A stretch of DNA of 64,000 nucleotides from Methanosarcina siciliae T4/M (GCF_000970085.1 NZ_CP009506.1:930001-994000), one strand, 5' to 3'. Shown: positions 18,650 through 28,514, numbered from the stretch's first letter. Notes: generated by a model not told the origin, from the sequence alone. Made by a program: numbers and translations.

Positions 18650-21457
18650 ATGGATTTTCAGATCTTGGATGCAGATTACGAAGTCATTAATGACAGCGGG
18701 CCTGTCATCCGCCTCTTCGGCAGGGGGGCAGACGGAAAAAGTGTATGCTGCTTTGTCCCGGATTTTGAGCCTTATTTTTACCTCAAGGCCTCTGGAGACC
18801 TGCATGCCGCAGCAAGGCTTATAAAAGACACTTTTGAGCAGGTTAAAAAGGTCGAAATTGTCGAAAAGTTTGAGCCCGTAGGCTACCAGAAAACAAAGAC
18901 AGAAATGCTCAGGATCACCACCGGCCTGCCGAAGGATGTGCCTGAGATAAGGGACGAGATTCTGAAAATCAGGGATGTTTTGAGAGCTGAGGGAGACTGG
19001 CAGGTTTATGAAAGTGATATCCTTTTCAGAAACCGCTTTTTAATTGACAGGGACCTTGGTGGCATGGTCTGGGTTTCTGCGGAGGGAAAGCCGGTTGATC
19101 CTGTCAGGTACTTAGGAACAGGTTCTGCAGGGCGCTCTCGTTGTGAAAATTTTGCATGTGATTCGGCATTCCTTGCATCCGGGCTGAAGAGGGTTGAAAG
19201 TCTTGCAATTTCCCCGCTGAAGTATCTGGCTTTCGATATCGAGTGCCTGCCTCTTGACGGGGGGATGCCTTCTCCGGAGGCTTCTCCTGTAATCATGATC
19301 AGCTTTTCTTTCGAGCCTGAGTATAAAGGGCACAAGACCCTTATCCTGCTGGCAAAACCTGCTGACGGGATGGACGGGGATGTCCTTCCCTGCAGGGACG
19401 AAACCGAGATGCTGAACAAATTTTTCGAGATTATCTGTGATTACGACCCTGATATTGTTGCAGGTTATAATCACAAGGACTTCGATATCCCATATATCAC
19501 GGATAGGGTCAAGGCCCTTGCTGCAAAAGGGGAAACTATCAACCCGGTTATTGGCAGGGACGGTAGTCCGATAGGGTATCGAAAGTTCGGGCTCATTACC
19601 CGAACCGAAATGAAAGGGAGAGTTGTTGTTGATGCCCTTCCTCTTGTGAGGAGGGCTTTCAGCCTGAAGCAGTATACCCTGCGGGCTGTTTCAAAAGAAC
19701 TGCTGAGCCGGGAAAAACTTGATGTTGCTCCCATGGAAATGGAAGAGCACTGGAATGACTCCGGGGAAAAATTCCGGAAATTTGTTGATTACGCCCGCAG
19801 GGACTCCGAGCTTGCCCTTGAGCTTGTCCTTGAGCTGAGGCTCCTTGACAAATACATAGCCCTTGCCCAGGTAAGCGGGAGCCTGCTCCAGGAAATTGTT
19901 GACGGCGGCCAGACTTCCATGGTTGAGACGCTGCTCCTCAGGGAGTTCGGGTTGAAGGACAGGGTCATTCTCCCAAAGCCCGGGGATGAACTTTCGGCCG
20001 AAAGGTATGATATGAGCTCGGACCTGAAAGGCGGGGAAGTCCTGGAACCGAAGAAAGGCCTTCTGGAAAATGTGCTGATCCTCGACTACAAGTCCCTTTA
20101 TCCGACCATCATGATGGCGCACAACCTCTGTTACACAACTGTTGTGACCGGGGATCGGCCTGAAGGGAAAACCATCAAGCCGCCTTCCGGGGGAGAATTC
20201 GTCCCTCCTGGGGTATTCAGGGGTATTGTGCCTTCCATTCTTGAAGACCTCCTTAATAAGAGGGGAGAAACAAAGAAAAGGATGAAACGGGCCTCGGATG
20301 AAAACGAATATCGTGTACTTGATGCCACCCAGCTTGCCATAAAAATCCTGCTGAACAGTTTTTACGGCTATTCGGGATATGCCCGGGCAAGGCTTTACAG
20401 CCTGACGCTTGCAAACGCCGTAACAAGTTTTGGGAGAAGTAACATCCTCAATACCCGGGACCTCATCAACAGCAGGATCGGAAAAATCGTCCTCCGGAAC
20501 TCGGAAGCTTTACTTCTCGAAGAGGCAGGAGCCCTTTCTCCTCAGGACAGGATCGTTGAACTTTCAGTCGCTTACGGGGATACGGACAGTGTTTTTGTGC
20601 ACTGCAAAACAAAAGGGGACCTCTCTCTTGAAGAAGTCAGTCTTGTAGGAAACCGACTTTCTAATATCGTTTCTGACTCCCTTCCCGATCCCATGGAACT
20701 CGAGTTCGAATCCGTTGCAAAACGCGCTCTCCTTATTGCAAAGAAACGTTACGCGCTCTGGCTTTTTGAACCTAAAAACTCGGGCTGGGAAAGCAAGATC
20801 AAGGTCAAAGGCATGGAAACCGTGCGTCGGGACTGGTGCGAACTTACTTCGACGACCCTTAATAAAGTTCTTGAACTTGTGCTTATAGAGGGTGATGTCG
20901 ACCAGGCAGTAGAACATGTCCGCAACGTGGTCAGCAATGTAAAAAACCTTGACCCGGGAAAGGATGCCGGGATTATCGAGAAGCTTATCCTGACCCGAAC
21001 CCTTACCCGGAAAGCAGACAGCTACAAGAATAAGCAACCTCACCTTACCGTTGCGGAAAACCTGAAAAAGCGGACCGGAGTCATGCCTTCAATAGGGACA
21101 AGGATCCCCTTTGTCATCACTGCGGGCCGAGGCCTCTTTGTAGACCGGGCCGAGGACCCTGACTATGTCCGTGAAAATAACGTTTCTATAGATGTAGACT
21201 ATTATGTTAAGAAACAGATCCTGCCGCCGGTTGAACGTATCCTGGAAGTCTTCGGGGTCAAAATGTCATCTCTTGACTTTGATGCAAAGCAAAAAGGTCT
21301 CTTTGATTTCGAAGTAAAGAAACCCGAAGTGAAAACTCAGGGAAAAGTGTCCACTGACAAAGGGATCAAAGGGAAAGTCCTGGAAAAAGCCCCTGAAGAG
21401 AAATCCCGGTGTTCGGAGAACGGGCGTGCAGAGCAGCGCTCACTGTTTGATTTCTAA
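18650..21457 (+). CDS. polB: DNA polymerase B (family B replicative/repair polymerase)
   Basis: A 935-residue family B polymerase. The exonuclease domain shows FDIECLPLDGG near residue 195 and YNHKDFDIPYI near 273. Polymerase motif A is DYKSLYPTI near 478, motif B KILLNSFYGYSG near 564 and motif C YGDTDSVF near 642. The tail has two PCNA-interaction boxes, QKGLFDF near 880 and QRSLFDF as the last seven residues. It synthesises DNA 5' to 3' with proofreading, held on the template by the PCNA clamp. A TATA-like AGCTATATG about 30 bp before the ATG suggests a nearly leaderless transcript. A dispersed repeat begins 5 bp after the stop. Confidence 0.96.
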   Translation: MDFQILDADYEVINDSGPVIRLFGRGADGKSVCCFVPDFEPYFYLKASGDLHAAARLIKDTFEQVKKVEIVEKFEPVGYQKTKTEMLRITTGLPKDVPEIRDEILKIRDVLRAEGDWQVYESDILFRNRFLIDRDLGGMVWVSAEGKPVDPVRYLGTGSAGRSRCENFACDSAFLASGLKRVESLAISPLKYLAFDIECLPLDGGMPSPEASPVIMISFSFEPEYKGHKTLILLAKPADGMDGDVLPCRDETEMLNKFFEIICDYDPDIVAGYNHKDFDIPYITDRVKALAAKGETINPVIGRDGSPIGYRKFGLITRTEMKGRVVVDALPLVRRAFSLKQYTLRAVSKELLSREKLDVAPMEMEEHWNDSGEKFRKFVDYARRDSELALELVLELRLLDKYIALAQVSGSLLQEIVDGGQTSMVETLLLREFGLKDRVILPKPGDELSAERYDMSSDLKGGEVLEPKKGLLENVLILDYKSLYPTIMMAHNLCYTTVVTGDRPEGKTIKPPSGGEFVPPGVFRGIVPSILEDLLNKRGETKKRMKRASDENEYRVLDATQLAIKILLNSFYGYSGYARARLYSLTLANAVTSFGRSNILNTRDLINSRIGKIVLRNSEALLLEEAGALSPQDRIVELSVAYGDTDSVFVHCKTKGDLSLEEVSLVGNRLSNIVSDSLPDPMELEFESVAKRALLIAKKRYALWLFEPKNSGWESKIKVKGMETVRRDWCELTSTTLNKVLELVLIEGDVDQAVEHVRNVVSNVKNLDPGKDAGIIEKLILTRTLTRKADSYKNKQPHLTVAENLKKRTGVMPSIGTRIPFVITAGRGLFVDRAEDPDYVRENNVSIDVDYYVKKQILPPVERILEVFGVKMSSLDFDAKQKGLFDFEVKKPEVKTQGKVSTDKGIKGKVLEKAPEEKSRCSENGRAEQRSLFDF

Positions 21458-21462
21458 CTCTG

Positions 21463-21570
21463 CAGAGTTGCGGCTCTGCAGTGCGCTGTCTGTTTCGCTC
21501 TGCTCAAGCAGACTAATTTATGGATTGTAGTAGTTAGCTTCGCTCAAGCGGACTTTAGGATTTTAACAAT
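21463..21570. repeat. Dispersed intergenic repeat, copy 2, with degenerate partial copies
   Basis: Immediately after the polymerase stop. Bases 21463-21523 match the repeat at 15669-15733 almost exactly (hairpin CAGAG/CTCTG, then GTCTGTTTCGCTC...CAAGCAGAC). A decayed half copy, TTCGCTCAAGCGGAC, follows at about 21539-21553. The position could let the hairpins serve as the 3' end of the polymerase transcript. Confidence 0.65.
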
Positions 21571-21840
21571 TAGTTTCGTTCCAGAGGGCTGCTGTTTTCC
21601 TGGTTAAAAATGGTTTAAGTGGATAAAGGGATGTATTCTCTTGAACCGGGGGACATTTATTCGATGTATCTTTTCTCTTGATTGCGGCACTGGTTTACAG
21701 ATTATTCTTTTTCCCCGGTGATTGCCCTTCTTGGGTCAGAGAGGTCCTGGTGATAAAATTAACTAATTCTTTAGCTCGACTGGGTGCTGTCGTGTCAGGA
21801 CATCAACCATTCAGCCTTGGAGAATATTCTCTTTGAAATC

Positions 21841-21965
21841 TTATTTTCAATGATACTATTTATTTTATATATGTACTATATAGCATATCAGCTTCAATAG
21901 GGCTTATTGCATGTATATACTTCAATAGACTATATATGGCGAATCTTTATATATTTCTCTCTTTT
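21841..21965 (+). promoter_or_regulatory. Promoter region of the pst-phoU operon with a direct repeat
   Basis: A TATA-like TTTATATATTT lies at 21947-21957, about 90 bp before pstS. Upstream, the nonamer CTTCAATAG occurs twice, at 21892-21900 and 21920-21928, 28 bp apart and on the same face within a few degrees if ten to eleven bases make a turn only approximately. It could be an operator for phosphate control; that is inference. Confidence 0.45.
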
Positions 21966-22043
21966 TATAGTGGATTGTACTGGAAACATTTTAGACGGAT
22001 ATAGATTGTTAGTTTATTATTTAATTTAAGGAGCACTTTTGAT

Positions 22044-22967
22044 ATGGTAAATAATTTAAAAACTTACGCAGTCCTGACCTTAGTGGTTATCGGGCTTGTG
22101 TTTCTGGGAATCGGTTGTACTGGTAATGAAAATAGTGAGGGGTCTTCTCCAGTTCAGGAAACCTCTTCTGAGGGAACTTCTGCAGCTGAAGCCCCTGCAG
22201 CTGAGGCACAGAGCATTTTTTTGAAAGGCTCGGACACAGTTCTCCCTCTTGCTCAGGCTGAAGCTGAAGAATTTATGATTGAGTATCCTGAGAAAAGCGT
22301 AACCGTTACCGGGGGCGGATCTGGAGTTGGGATTGCAGCTCTCATTGACGGAGAGGTGGATATTGCTACCGCATCCAGGGAAATGAAGGCTGAAGAAATC
22401 GAAGCTGCCGAAGCAAACGGCATCACCCCTGTGGAGACTACTATTGCTTATGATGGTATCACCGTAATTGTAAACCCTGGGAACCCTGTTACTGAACTCA
22501 CTTTTGACCAGCTTCGCGGAATCTACAACGGGAGCATCAGCAACTGGAAAGATGTTGGCGGAGAGGACCAGGACATTGTAGTTCTTTCCAGGGACAGCAG
22601 TTCTGGAACTTATGAATACTTTAAGGAAGAAGTTTTACTCGAGGATGAGTACCGTCCTGATGCCCTTACCCAGCCGGCTACAGGCGGAATTGTGAGTGAG
22701 GTGTCTCAGAATGCCAATGCTATCGGTTACATCGGAGTTGCATACCTCGATGATAGCGTAAAAGCCTTAAACCTGGATGCCGGGAATGGCTTTGAAGCTC
22801 CAAGCTCCGAAAACATCCTCAGTGGTGCATACCCGCTTGCGAGAGCTCTCTACTTCTATACCGACGGGGAACCCTCAGGCCTGACAAAGGAATTTGTTGA
22901 CTTTGTGCTGAGTGAAACCGGGCAGAACCTTGTGACTGAAGTCGGGTACTTCCCTGTAAATCAGTAA
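22044..22967 (+). CDS. pstS: Phosphate ABC transporter substrate-binding lipoprotein PstS
   Basis: A 307-residue lipoprotein with a signal ending LGIGCTG (Cys 25), an Ala/Glu/Ser-rich spacer, and the PstS core. Phosphate-binding loops are seen at KGSDTVLPL, TGGGSGVGIAALIDG and SRDSSSGTYEYF. It captures phosphate outside the membrane and hands it to PstC/PstA. It is first of five co-oriented genes, with pstC 29 bp downstream. Confidence 0.95.
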   Translation: MVNNLKTYAVLTLVVIGLVFLGIGCTGNENSEGSSPVQETSSEGTSAAEAPAAEAQSIFLKGSDTVLPLAQAEAEEFMIEYPEKSVTVTGGGSGVGIAALIDGEVDIATASREMKAEEIEAAEANGITPVETTIAYDGITVIVNPGNPVTELTFDQLRGIYNGSISNWKDVGGEDQDIVVLSRDSSSGTYEYFKEEVLLEDEYRPDALTQPATGGIVSEVSQNANAIGYIGVAYLDDSVKALNLDAGNGFEAPSSENILSGAYPLARALYFYTDGEPSGLTKEFVDFVLSETGQNLVTEVGYFPVNQ

Positions 22968-22996
22968 TACGGTAAAAGTTATTCCAAGGGAAAAAT

Positions 22997-23887
22997 ATGT
23001 TTAACAGGAATTATAAGGAAAAAACGATCGAGTCGGTGCTTTTTTCAGTAAGCGCCCTTACGGTCGTCATCCTTTTCCTTATATGCCTTTTTTTGTTCAG
23101 GGACAGTTTACTTCTCTTTAAAGACACGTCTCTTCTTGACTTTCTTACGGGAAAGTTCTGGTACCCTACATCCGTGAACAGGCAGTTCGGGTTATTGCCT
23201 CTCTTTTTAGGCTCTCTTATTGTTACTGCCGGAGCAATCCTTTTTGCAGTACCTCTGGGGATTGCTTCTGCGATTTATATTTCTGAGATTGCACCTCCAA
23301 AGGTTGCAGATGCCCTGAAACCCTTTATCGAGATCCTGGCAGGGATTCCTTCTGTAGTATTCGGGTTCTTCGGGCTTGTAATTCTGGTCCCGCTTGTGCA
23401 GAAAATCTTTAACCTGCCTACCGGGCAAACAGCGCTTACGGGTTCCATTATGCTTGGAATCATGGCGCTTCCCACGATAATCACTATTTCAGAAGATGCC
23501 ATAAGTTCGGTCCCCAGCACTCTCAAACAGGGTTCGCTTGCTCTGGGAGCTACACGATGGCAGACCATGTACAGGGTCATAGTCCCTGCGGCTATTTCCG
23601 GAATTTCAGCTGCCGTAATGCTCGGCATAGGGAGAGCCATAGGGGAGACTATGACAGTCATGATGGTTACCGGAAATACGGCAGTAATTCCGGGTTTTCC
23701 CGGAGGAATCCTGGACCCTGTGAGGACAATGACTGCCACAATCGCGCTTGAAATGGGGGAAGTGCCCCAGGGAAGCGCTCATTTCCATGCCCTTTTTGCG
23801 GTAGGAACCGTGCTTTTCATCATAACTTTCCTGATTAACCTGATTGCGGATTCGATCAAAAAACGATACAGGTTCAAGGTGGACTGA
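22997..23887 (+). CDS. pstC: Phosphate ABC transporter permease PstC
   Basis: A 296-residue permease with six predicted helices. Family landmarks are PTSVNRQFGLLPLFLGSLIVTAG split across a loop, the segment ILAGIPSVVFGFFGL, and the coupling loop LGATRWQTMYRVIVPAAISGI. It starts 29 bp after pstS and ends 2 bp before pstA, consistent with a single message and coordinated membrane insertion of the pair. Confidence 0.95.
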   Translation: MFNRNYKEKTIESVLFSVSALTVVILFLICLFLFRDSLLLFKDTSLLDFLTGKFWYPTSVNRQFGLLPLFLGSLIVTAGAILFAVPLGIASAIYISEIAPPKVADALKPFIEILAGIPSVVFGFFGLVILVPLVQKIFNLPTGQTALTGSIMLGIMALPTIITISEDAISSVPSTLKQGSLALGATRWQTMYRVIVPAAISGISAAVMLGIGRAIGETMTVMMVTGNTAVIPGFPGGILDPVRTMTATIALEMGEVPQGSAHFHALFAVGTVLFIITFLINLIADSIKKRYRFKVD

Positions 23888-23889
23888 GC

Positions 23890-24813
23890 ATGGAGTTAAA
23901 TCCAAAAGTAAATGAAAATGATCGTAAATCTTTTCGGATGCAGGGTGGGCTGGGCCTGGGATTGAATGCCAGAACAAGTGAAAGAATCGCCTTTTTGCTA
24001 ATCGGGCTTTCGGCAATGCTGGTAGCCGGGTTTGTGGTCGTTATCCTTGCCTACATTATTTACAACGGTTACAGTGCGATTAGTGTTGAATTCCTTACCG
24101 AGATGCCCCGCATGAGAATGACTCAGGGGGGGATCTATCCGGCAATAGTGGGCACCGTTCTCCTTATTATAGGCTCAATGGCTGTAGCTCTTCCTCTGGG
24201 AATTATGGCTGCTGTCTACCTGAATGAATATGCAGGAGATACGCGCAGCACCTGGCTTATAGAAATGGCAATCAATAACCTTGCAGGGACTCCTTCCGTA
24301 GTGTTCGGGCTCTTCGGGCTGGCCCTGTTTGTCAAGTACTTCGGTTTCGGTTCTTCTATACTGTCAGCTTCCCTTACTCTTTCTTTTCTGATTATCCCTG
24401 TGATTATCCGTTCCAGCCAGGAAGCCCTGATTGCAGTACCTAAAGAATACAGGGATTCCTCTCTTGCGCTCGGGATCAGCAAATGGAGTACCATAAGGCA
24501 TGTAGTATTGCCGGCTGCCATTCCCGGAATAGTCACAGGTTCCATTCTGAGTATCGGAAGGGTTGCAGGGGAAACGGCTCCCATTCTGCTTACGGGGGTT
24601 GCTTATTTCCTGCCAAGGCTGCCTGACTCGATATATTCTCAGTTCATGGCTCTGCCCTACCACCTTTTTGTGCTGGCAACCTCCGGGACGAGCATTGTTA
24701 AAACAAGGCCCCTCCAGTACGGGACTGCGCTTGTCCTGTTAATGATCGTGCTAGGTTTGAATTCCATAGCGGTTTTGATCCGCAGGCATTACAGGAAAAA
24801 ATTGCAAATCTGA
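23890..24813 (+). CDS. pstA: Phosphate ABC transporter permease PstA
   Basis: A 307-residue permease partner of PstC. It has the conserved GGIYPAIVGTVLLI near residue 78, NNLAGTPSVVFGLFGLALFV, and the coupling loop LGISKWSTIRHVVLPAAIPGI. The start lies 2 bp after the pstC stop. Its N-terminal tail of about 30 polar residues is longer than needed for the first helix but unremarkable. Confidence 0.95.
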   Translation: MELNPKVNENDRKSFRMQGGLGLGLNARTSERIAFLLIGLSAMLVAGFVVVILAYIIYNGYSAISVEFLTEMPRMRMTQGGIYPAIVGTVLLIIGSMAVALPLGIMAAVYLNEYAGDTRSTWLIEMAINNLAGTPSVVFGLFGLALFVKYFGFGSSILSASLTLSFLIIPVIIRSSQEALIAVPKEYRDSSLALGISKWSTIRHVVLPAAIPGIVTGSILSIGRVAGETAPILLTGVAYFLPRLPDSIYSQFMALPYHLFVLATSGTSIVKTRPLQYGTALVLLMIVLGLNSIAVLIRRHYRKKLQI

Positions 24814-24863
24814 TTAAATTTTTAGTAATTTTTTAGAATTTATAGGATAATTGAGGTCCATAA

Positions 24864-25640
24864 ATGACTGAAGCTGTTCAAAACGTAGCTCAGCCCCAGA
24901 TTGAAGTAGAAAACCTGAATCTGTGGTATGGGGAAAAACAGGCTCTTAAAAATATCTCCATGCAGGTCCCCAAAAACAGCGTAACTGCCCTTATAGGGCC
25001 TTCAGGCTGCGGCAAATCCACTTTCATCCGCTGCCTTAACAGAATGAATGACCTTATTAAGGACTGCAGGATAGAAGGTAAAGTCTCAATTGAGAACGAG
25101 GACATTTACGAAAAAGGTGTTGATGTCGTTGAGCTCCGGAAACGCGTAGGAATGGTTTTCCAGAAGCCCAACCCTTTTCCAATGTCTATTTATGAGAATA
25201 TTGCATACGGGCCGCGTATACATGGTGTGAATAAGAAAGACCTTGACGGTATTGTTGAGTTTGCTCTCCGTTCGGCTGCCCTCTGGAATGAAACCTCTGA
25301 CCGGTTAAAGTCAACTGCGTTTTCCCTTAGTGGGGGGCAGCAGCAAAGGCTTTGTATTGCCCGGACGCTTGCAGTGAAACCGGAAATCATTCTCTTCGAT
25401 GAACCTTGCAGTGCTCTTGACCCGATTTCGACGTCAAGGATCGAAGAACTGATCATGAACCTTAAAAAAGATTATACCATAGTAATCGTAACTCATAATA
25501 TGCAGCAGGCAGCCAGAGTTTCGGACTATACCGGATTTTTCCTTATGGGGGAATTGATTGAGTTCGGGAAGACGAGGCAGATTTTCCATAATCCTGAAGA
25601 GCAGAGTACTGAAGACTATATTACAGGAAGGTTCGGGTGA
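24864..25640 (+). CDS. pstB: Phosphate ABC transporter ATP-binding protein PstB
   Basis: A 258-residue ATPase with Walker A GPSGCGKS at 45-52, the PstB-specific segment GMVFQKPNPFPMSIYEN, signature LSGGQQQRL near 154 and Walker B IILFDEPCSALDP. It drives phosphate import through PstC/PstA. Its stop abuts the phoU start directly. Confidence 0.96.
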   Translation: MTEAVQNVAQPQIEVENLNLWYGEKQALKNISMQVPKNSVTALIGPSGCGKSTFIRCLNRMNDLIKDCRIEGKVSIENEDIYEKGVDVVELRKRVGMVFQKPNPFPMSIYENIAYGPRIHGVNKKDLDGIVEFALRSAALWNETSDRLKSTAFSLSGGQQQRLCIARTLAVKPEIILFDEPCSALDPISTSRIEELIMNLKKDYTIVIVTHNMQQAARVSDYTGFFLMGELIEFGKTRQIFHNPEEQSTEDYITGRFG

Positions 25641-26297
25641 TTGGCAATGGTTCGAGAACGATATCATGAGCAGTTGGACCTGCTGAGAGGGTCCGTTTCG
25701 TCACTTGGGGAAATGGCTGAGTTTGTCTTCAGCGATTCTATGGATGCGGTTATTAATCTCGATATTGAGCTTGCTAAAAAAATGCTTGCTCTTGAGCCTA
25801 AAATGGACAGGCTTGAGGAGGGAATCGAGGTTTCAATTTGTGACCTGCTTGCACTTCAGCAGCCCATGGCTAGTGACCTCCGACTTGTCGTTTCAGCTCT
25901 CAAGATCGCAGCAGACCTCAGGCGGATTCTGGGGCTTTCGATCAACATCGCCAGAATCCCTGGAAAAATCGAAGGCGAACATGTTAAACCCCTCATAGAT
26001 ACGAGAAAAATGGCAAATATTGCAGGGTATATGCTTACAAACTCCCTCAGGGCTTTTGAGACTCAGGACCCGGAACTTGCAAGAGCTACGGCGGCCAGGG
26101 ATGATGAGGTTGACAAACTCTTTTACTCGGTCTGGGTGGAGTTAATAGAAATGATGGCTAAAGACACAGATATTATTTCCAAGGCCACCTATTTGCTCTT
26201 CCTGATCAGGTACCTGGAACGGATTGCCGACCACTGCTGCAACATCTGCGAAAGCGTTGTCTACCTTACCACGGCTGAGCGTGTCAAGCTGAACTAA
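25641..26297 (+). CDS. phoU: PhoU phosphate-uptake regulator
   Basis: A 218-residue two-repeat helical bundle protein. The PhoU metal-binding type motifs are visible in each half: DLRLVVSALKIAADLRRI and the C-terminal ATYLLFLIRYLERIADHCCN. PhoU restrains the Pst transporter and phosphate signalling. The first possible start is TTG at 25641, directly after the pstB stop; an ATG two codons later at 25647 is an equally good choice. Confidence 0.93.
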   Translation: MAMVRERYHEQLDLLRGSVSSLGEMAEFVFSDSMDAVINLDIELAKKMLALEPKMDRLEEGIEVSICDLLALQQPMASDLRLVVSALKIAADLRRILGLSINIARIPGKIEGEHVKPLIDTRKMANIAGYMLTNSLRAFETQDPELARATAARDDEVDKLFYSVWVELIEMMAKDTDIISKATYLLFLIRYLERIADHCCNICESVVYLTTAERVKLN

Positions 26298-26522
26298 TCT
26301 AAACTAAATTTAATCTAAACTAAAGTAAACTAAAATCTATTTGCAACCATTTGGTAGCCTTTGAAAGGCTATAATTTTTTCCCTTCTTTTACCCGTTAAG
26401 AAAACTTTTCCTTAAGCTTGATTTCGTTTTCGTTTTCTCCTCCTGCCCGGCTCACAATTCCGGTGGCTCACAATTCCCGTTTATGTACATGTTTTAAGTA
26501 CGTTTTGAGCATATAGACGCCC

Positions 26523-27935
26523 ATGCCTGATATTCACATCAAAAATACGAGAATTTATTACAATAACTCTCTTCAGCCTGCTGAAATCCTTATTGAGGAC
26601 GGCAAAATTTCAAAAATCGGAAAGGATTTCAGGGTCTCAAGTTCTGATATGGTGATAGATGCGGGGGGTGCACTTACTCTGCCTGCGGGAATTGATGTGC
26701 ACGTCCACTTCAGGGAACCGGGCATGACCCTGAAGGAAAACTGGTACACAGGATCCTGTTCTGCAGCTGCCGGGGGCATTGCCACTGTTATTGACCAGCC
26801 AAACACCCTCCCTCCCACAACGGACAGGCGCTCTTTTGAACAGAAGCTCAAACTTGCCCGGAAGAAGTCCATTGTTGATTTCGGGATTAACGGGGGAGTT
26901 ACCGGAAACATAGAAAAACTCCGGGAACTCTGGAGGTTGGGAGTTACGGCTTTCGGTGAGATCTTCATGGCAGAGTCCACAGGGGGGCTTAACATCAATG
27001 AAGAAACCTTTGAAGAAGCTCTGGTTGAGGTCAAAAAACTCGGAGCTCTTGCCACAATCCATGCCGAGGATGAAAAGATGCGCCTTGAACTGGAGCAGCT
27101 ATTGAAAGGGGAGGTTTCCTGTGATTACCATTCAAAGGTGCGCCCAAACGCCTGCGAGGCATCGGCTGTCCAGTGTGCTCTTGAACTCATTTCCGGGATC
27201 CAGGTCCGGGCACATTTCTGTCATCTGAGTACGCTTGAAGCCGTGGGAATGATCCGAAAAGAAAAATATCTTGCAAAAAGGGAGAACAAAAAGCCTCTTT
27301 TTACCTGCGAGGTCACTCCTCATCACCTGTTTCTCTCGACAAAGGATTGGGAAAGGCTCCGGGCTTTTGGTAAAATGAACCCGCCGCTTCGGGGAAGTCA
27401 TAGTATCAAAGCGCTTGTAAACGGACTGAATGACGGGACTATTGATATGGTGGCTTCAGACCATGCTCCCCACCTTGAGTCTGAAAAAGACCTCGATATT
27501 AGGGCCGCTCCCTCCGGAGTGCCCGGGGTTGAAACCCTTATGCCTCTTATGCTTGCCGCGGTTAGGAAAAATATTTTTCCCCTTTCGAAGGTGATAATGG
27601 TTACAAGCTGGAATCCTGCAAAAGCTTTCGAGCTTGACCGCCTGGGCAAGGGCAGGCTTGAGGTAGGTTTTGATGCAGACATTATGATCGTGGACCCGCG
27701 CAACCTTCAACCCATAAGGGCTGAAATGCTGCACAGTAAGGCGGGCTGGACTCCTTTTGAAGGAATGGATGCGGTTTTCCCTGAGTATACACTCTCCCGG
27801 GGTGAGGTAATCTGGATGGAAGAGTCCATCAATGCAAAGCCCGGAAGGGGTAATTTCCTTGAGGGCAATGGAAAAAGGTCAGAAGAAGACGAAGAAGGAG
27901 AAGAAGAAAACTCTGAAGAGCCCGGGTCGGATTGA
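26523..27935 (+). CDS. pyrC: Dihydroorotase
   Basis: A 470-residue amidohydrolase that closes carbamoyl-aspartate to dihydroorotate in pyrimidine synthesis. The metal site signature HVHFREPG begins at residue 60, IHAEDE lies near 180, CHLST near 236, and SDHAPH near 312 supplies the catalytic aspartate. After the barrel the protein carries a very acidic tail, about the last 20 residues, mostly Glu, Asp and Ser, which is not part of the catalytic fold. A CATATAG element just before the ATG and TTTTAAGTAC about 30 bp upstream suggest a short leader. Confidence 0.95.
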   Translation: MPDIHIKNTRIYYNNSLQPAEILIEDGKISKIGKDFRVSSSDMVIDAGGALTLPAGIDVHVHFREPGMTLKENWYTGSCSAAAGGIATVIDQPNTLPPTTDRRSFEQKLKLARKKSIVDFGINGGVTGNIEKLRELWRLGVTAFGEIFMAESTGGLNINEETFEEALVEVKKLGALATIHAEDEKMRLELEQLLKGEVSCDYHSKVRPNACEASAVQCALELISGIQVRAHFCHLSTLEAVGMIRKEKYLAKRENKKPLFTCEVTPHHLFLSTKDWERLRAFGKMNPPLRGSHSIKALVNGLNDGTIDMVASDHAPHLESEKDLDIRAAPSGVPGVETLMPLMLAAVRKNIFPLSKVIMVTSWNPAKAFELDRLGKGRLEVGFDADIMIVDPRNLQPIRAEMLHSKAGWTPFEGMDAVFPEYTLSRGEVIWMEESINAKPGRGNFLEGNGKRSEEDEEGEEENSEEPGSD

Positions 27936-27965
27936 GGTTCCGGAACTCTCCTTTTTTAACTTTTT

Positions 27966-28514
27966 TCAGTAAAAGTCTATTGAGTCCAGCTGTGAGTGCA
28001 GCAGTTCTTGGTGCTTCTTTTCAAGGAATTTGTATACTGCGCCATGGGAGGTTCCGTCAAGCAGCATTTTTACGGCTGTCCGTATTATGGTGTTCTGTTC
28101 GGGGTATCCGAGTATGGATACGGTCTTTCCGTATACGGAGATCTTGACGTTTATCAGGCTTTCCGCAAGTTCCCGGGTTCTCCCGTTTCTGCCTATGATC
28201 CTGCCTTTTATGCGCTGAAGCTCTTTTGGGGTGCTGGCAACATCAGAGAGGTCAATGATTTCAAGCATCAGCATGTCATCGTCAAGGATTTCAAGGGCTT
28301 TTTCGGGATTGAATCCTCTTCCTATGGCTTTGAGGGTTTCAAGAATCCGGAATTCTTTTAATGGGTCATCTTCGCAGGTAACATCTATTTTTCCGCTGTC
28401 GCTTTCGATTTCCAGTTGACAGGTGGTTTTCTCCTCGATAAATTTCTTTGTTTCTCCTTTCGGACCGATAATTACTCCGATTCTTTCTTTGGGAATTTTG
28501 ACATACTGGGTCAT
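27966..28514 (-). CDS. KH-domain RNA-binding protein, archaeal Dim2/Pno1-like
   Basis: A 182-residue protein with two KH domains. The first has the loop IGPKGETK at about residues 16-23, the second IGRNGRTREL near 112. The end ALYKFL-type helix is seen as GAVYKFLEKKHQELLHSQ. The family binds the 3' end of 16S pre-rRNA and cooperates with Nob1 in final trimming. The start codon overlaps the RIO1 stop in an ATGA junction, and this is the last gene of an aIF1A-RIO1-KH operon. Confidence 0.92.
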   Translation of the reverse strand: MTQYVKIPKERIGVIIGPKGETKKFIEEKTTCQLEIESDSGKIDVTCEDDPLKEFRILETLKAIGRGFNPEKALEILDDDMLMLEIIDLSDVASTPKELQRIKGRIIGRNGRTRELAESLINVKISVYGKTVSILGYPEQNTIIRTAVKMLLDGTSHGAVYKFLEKKHQELLHSQLDSIDFY

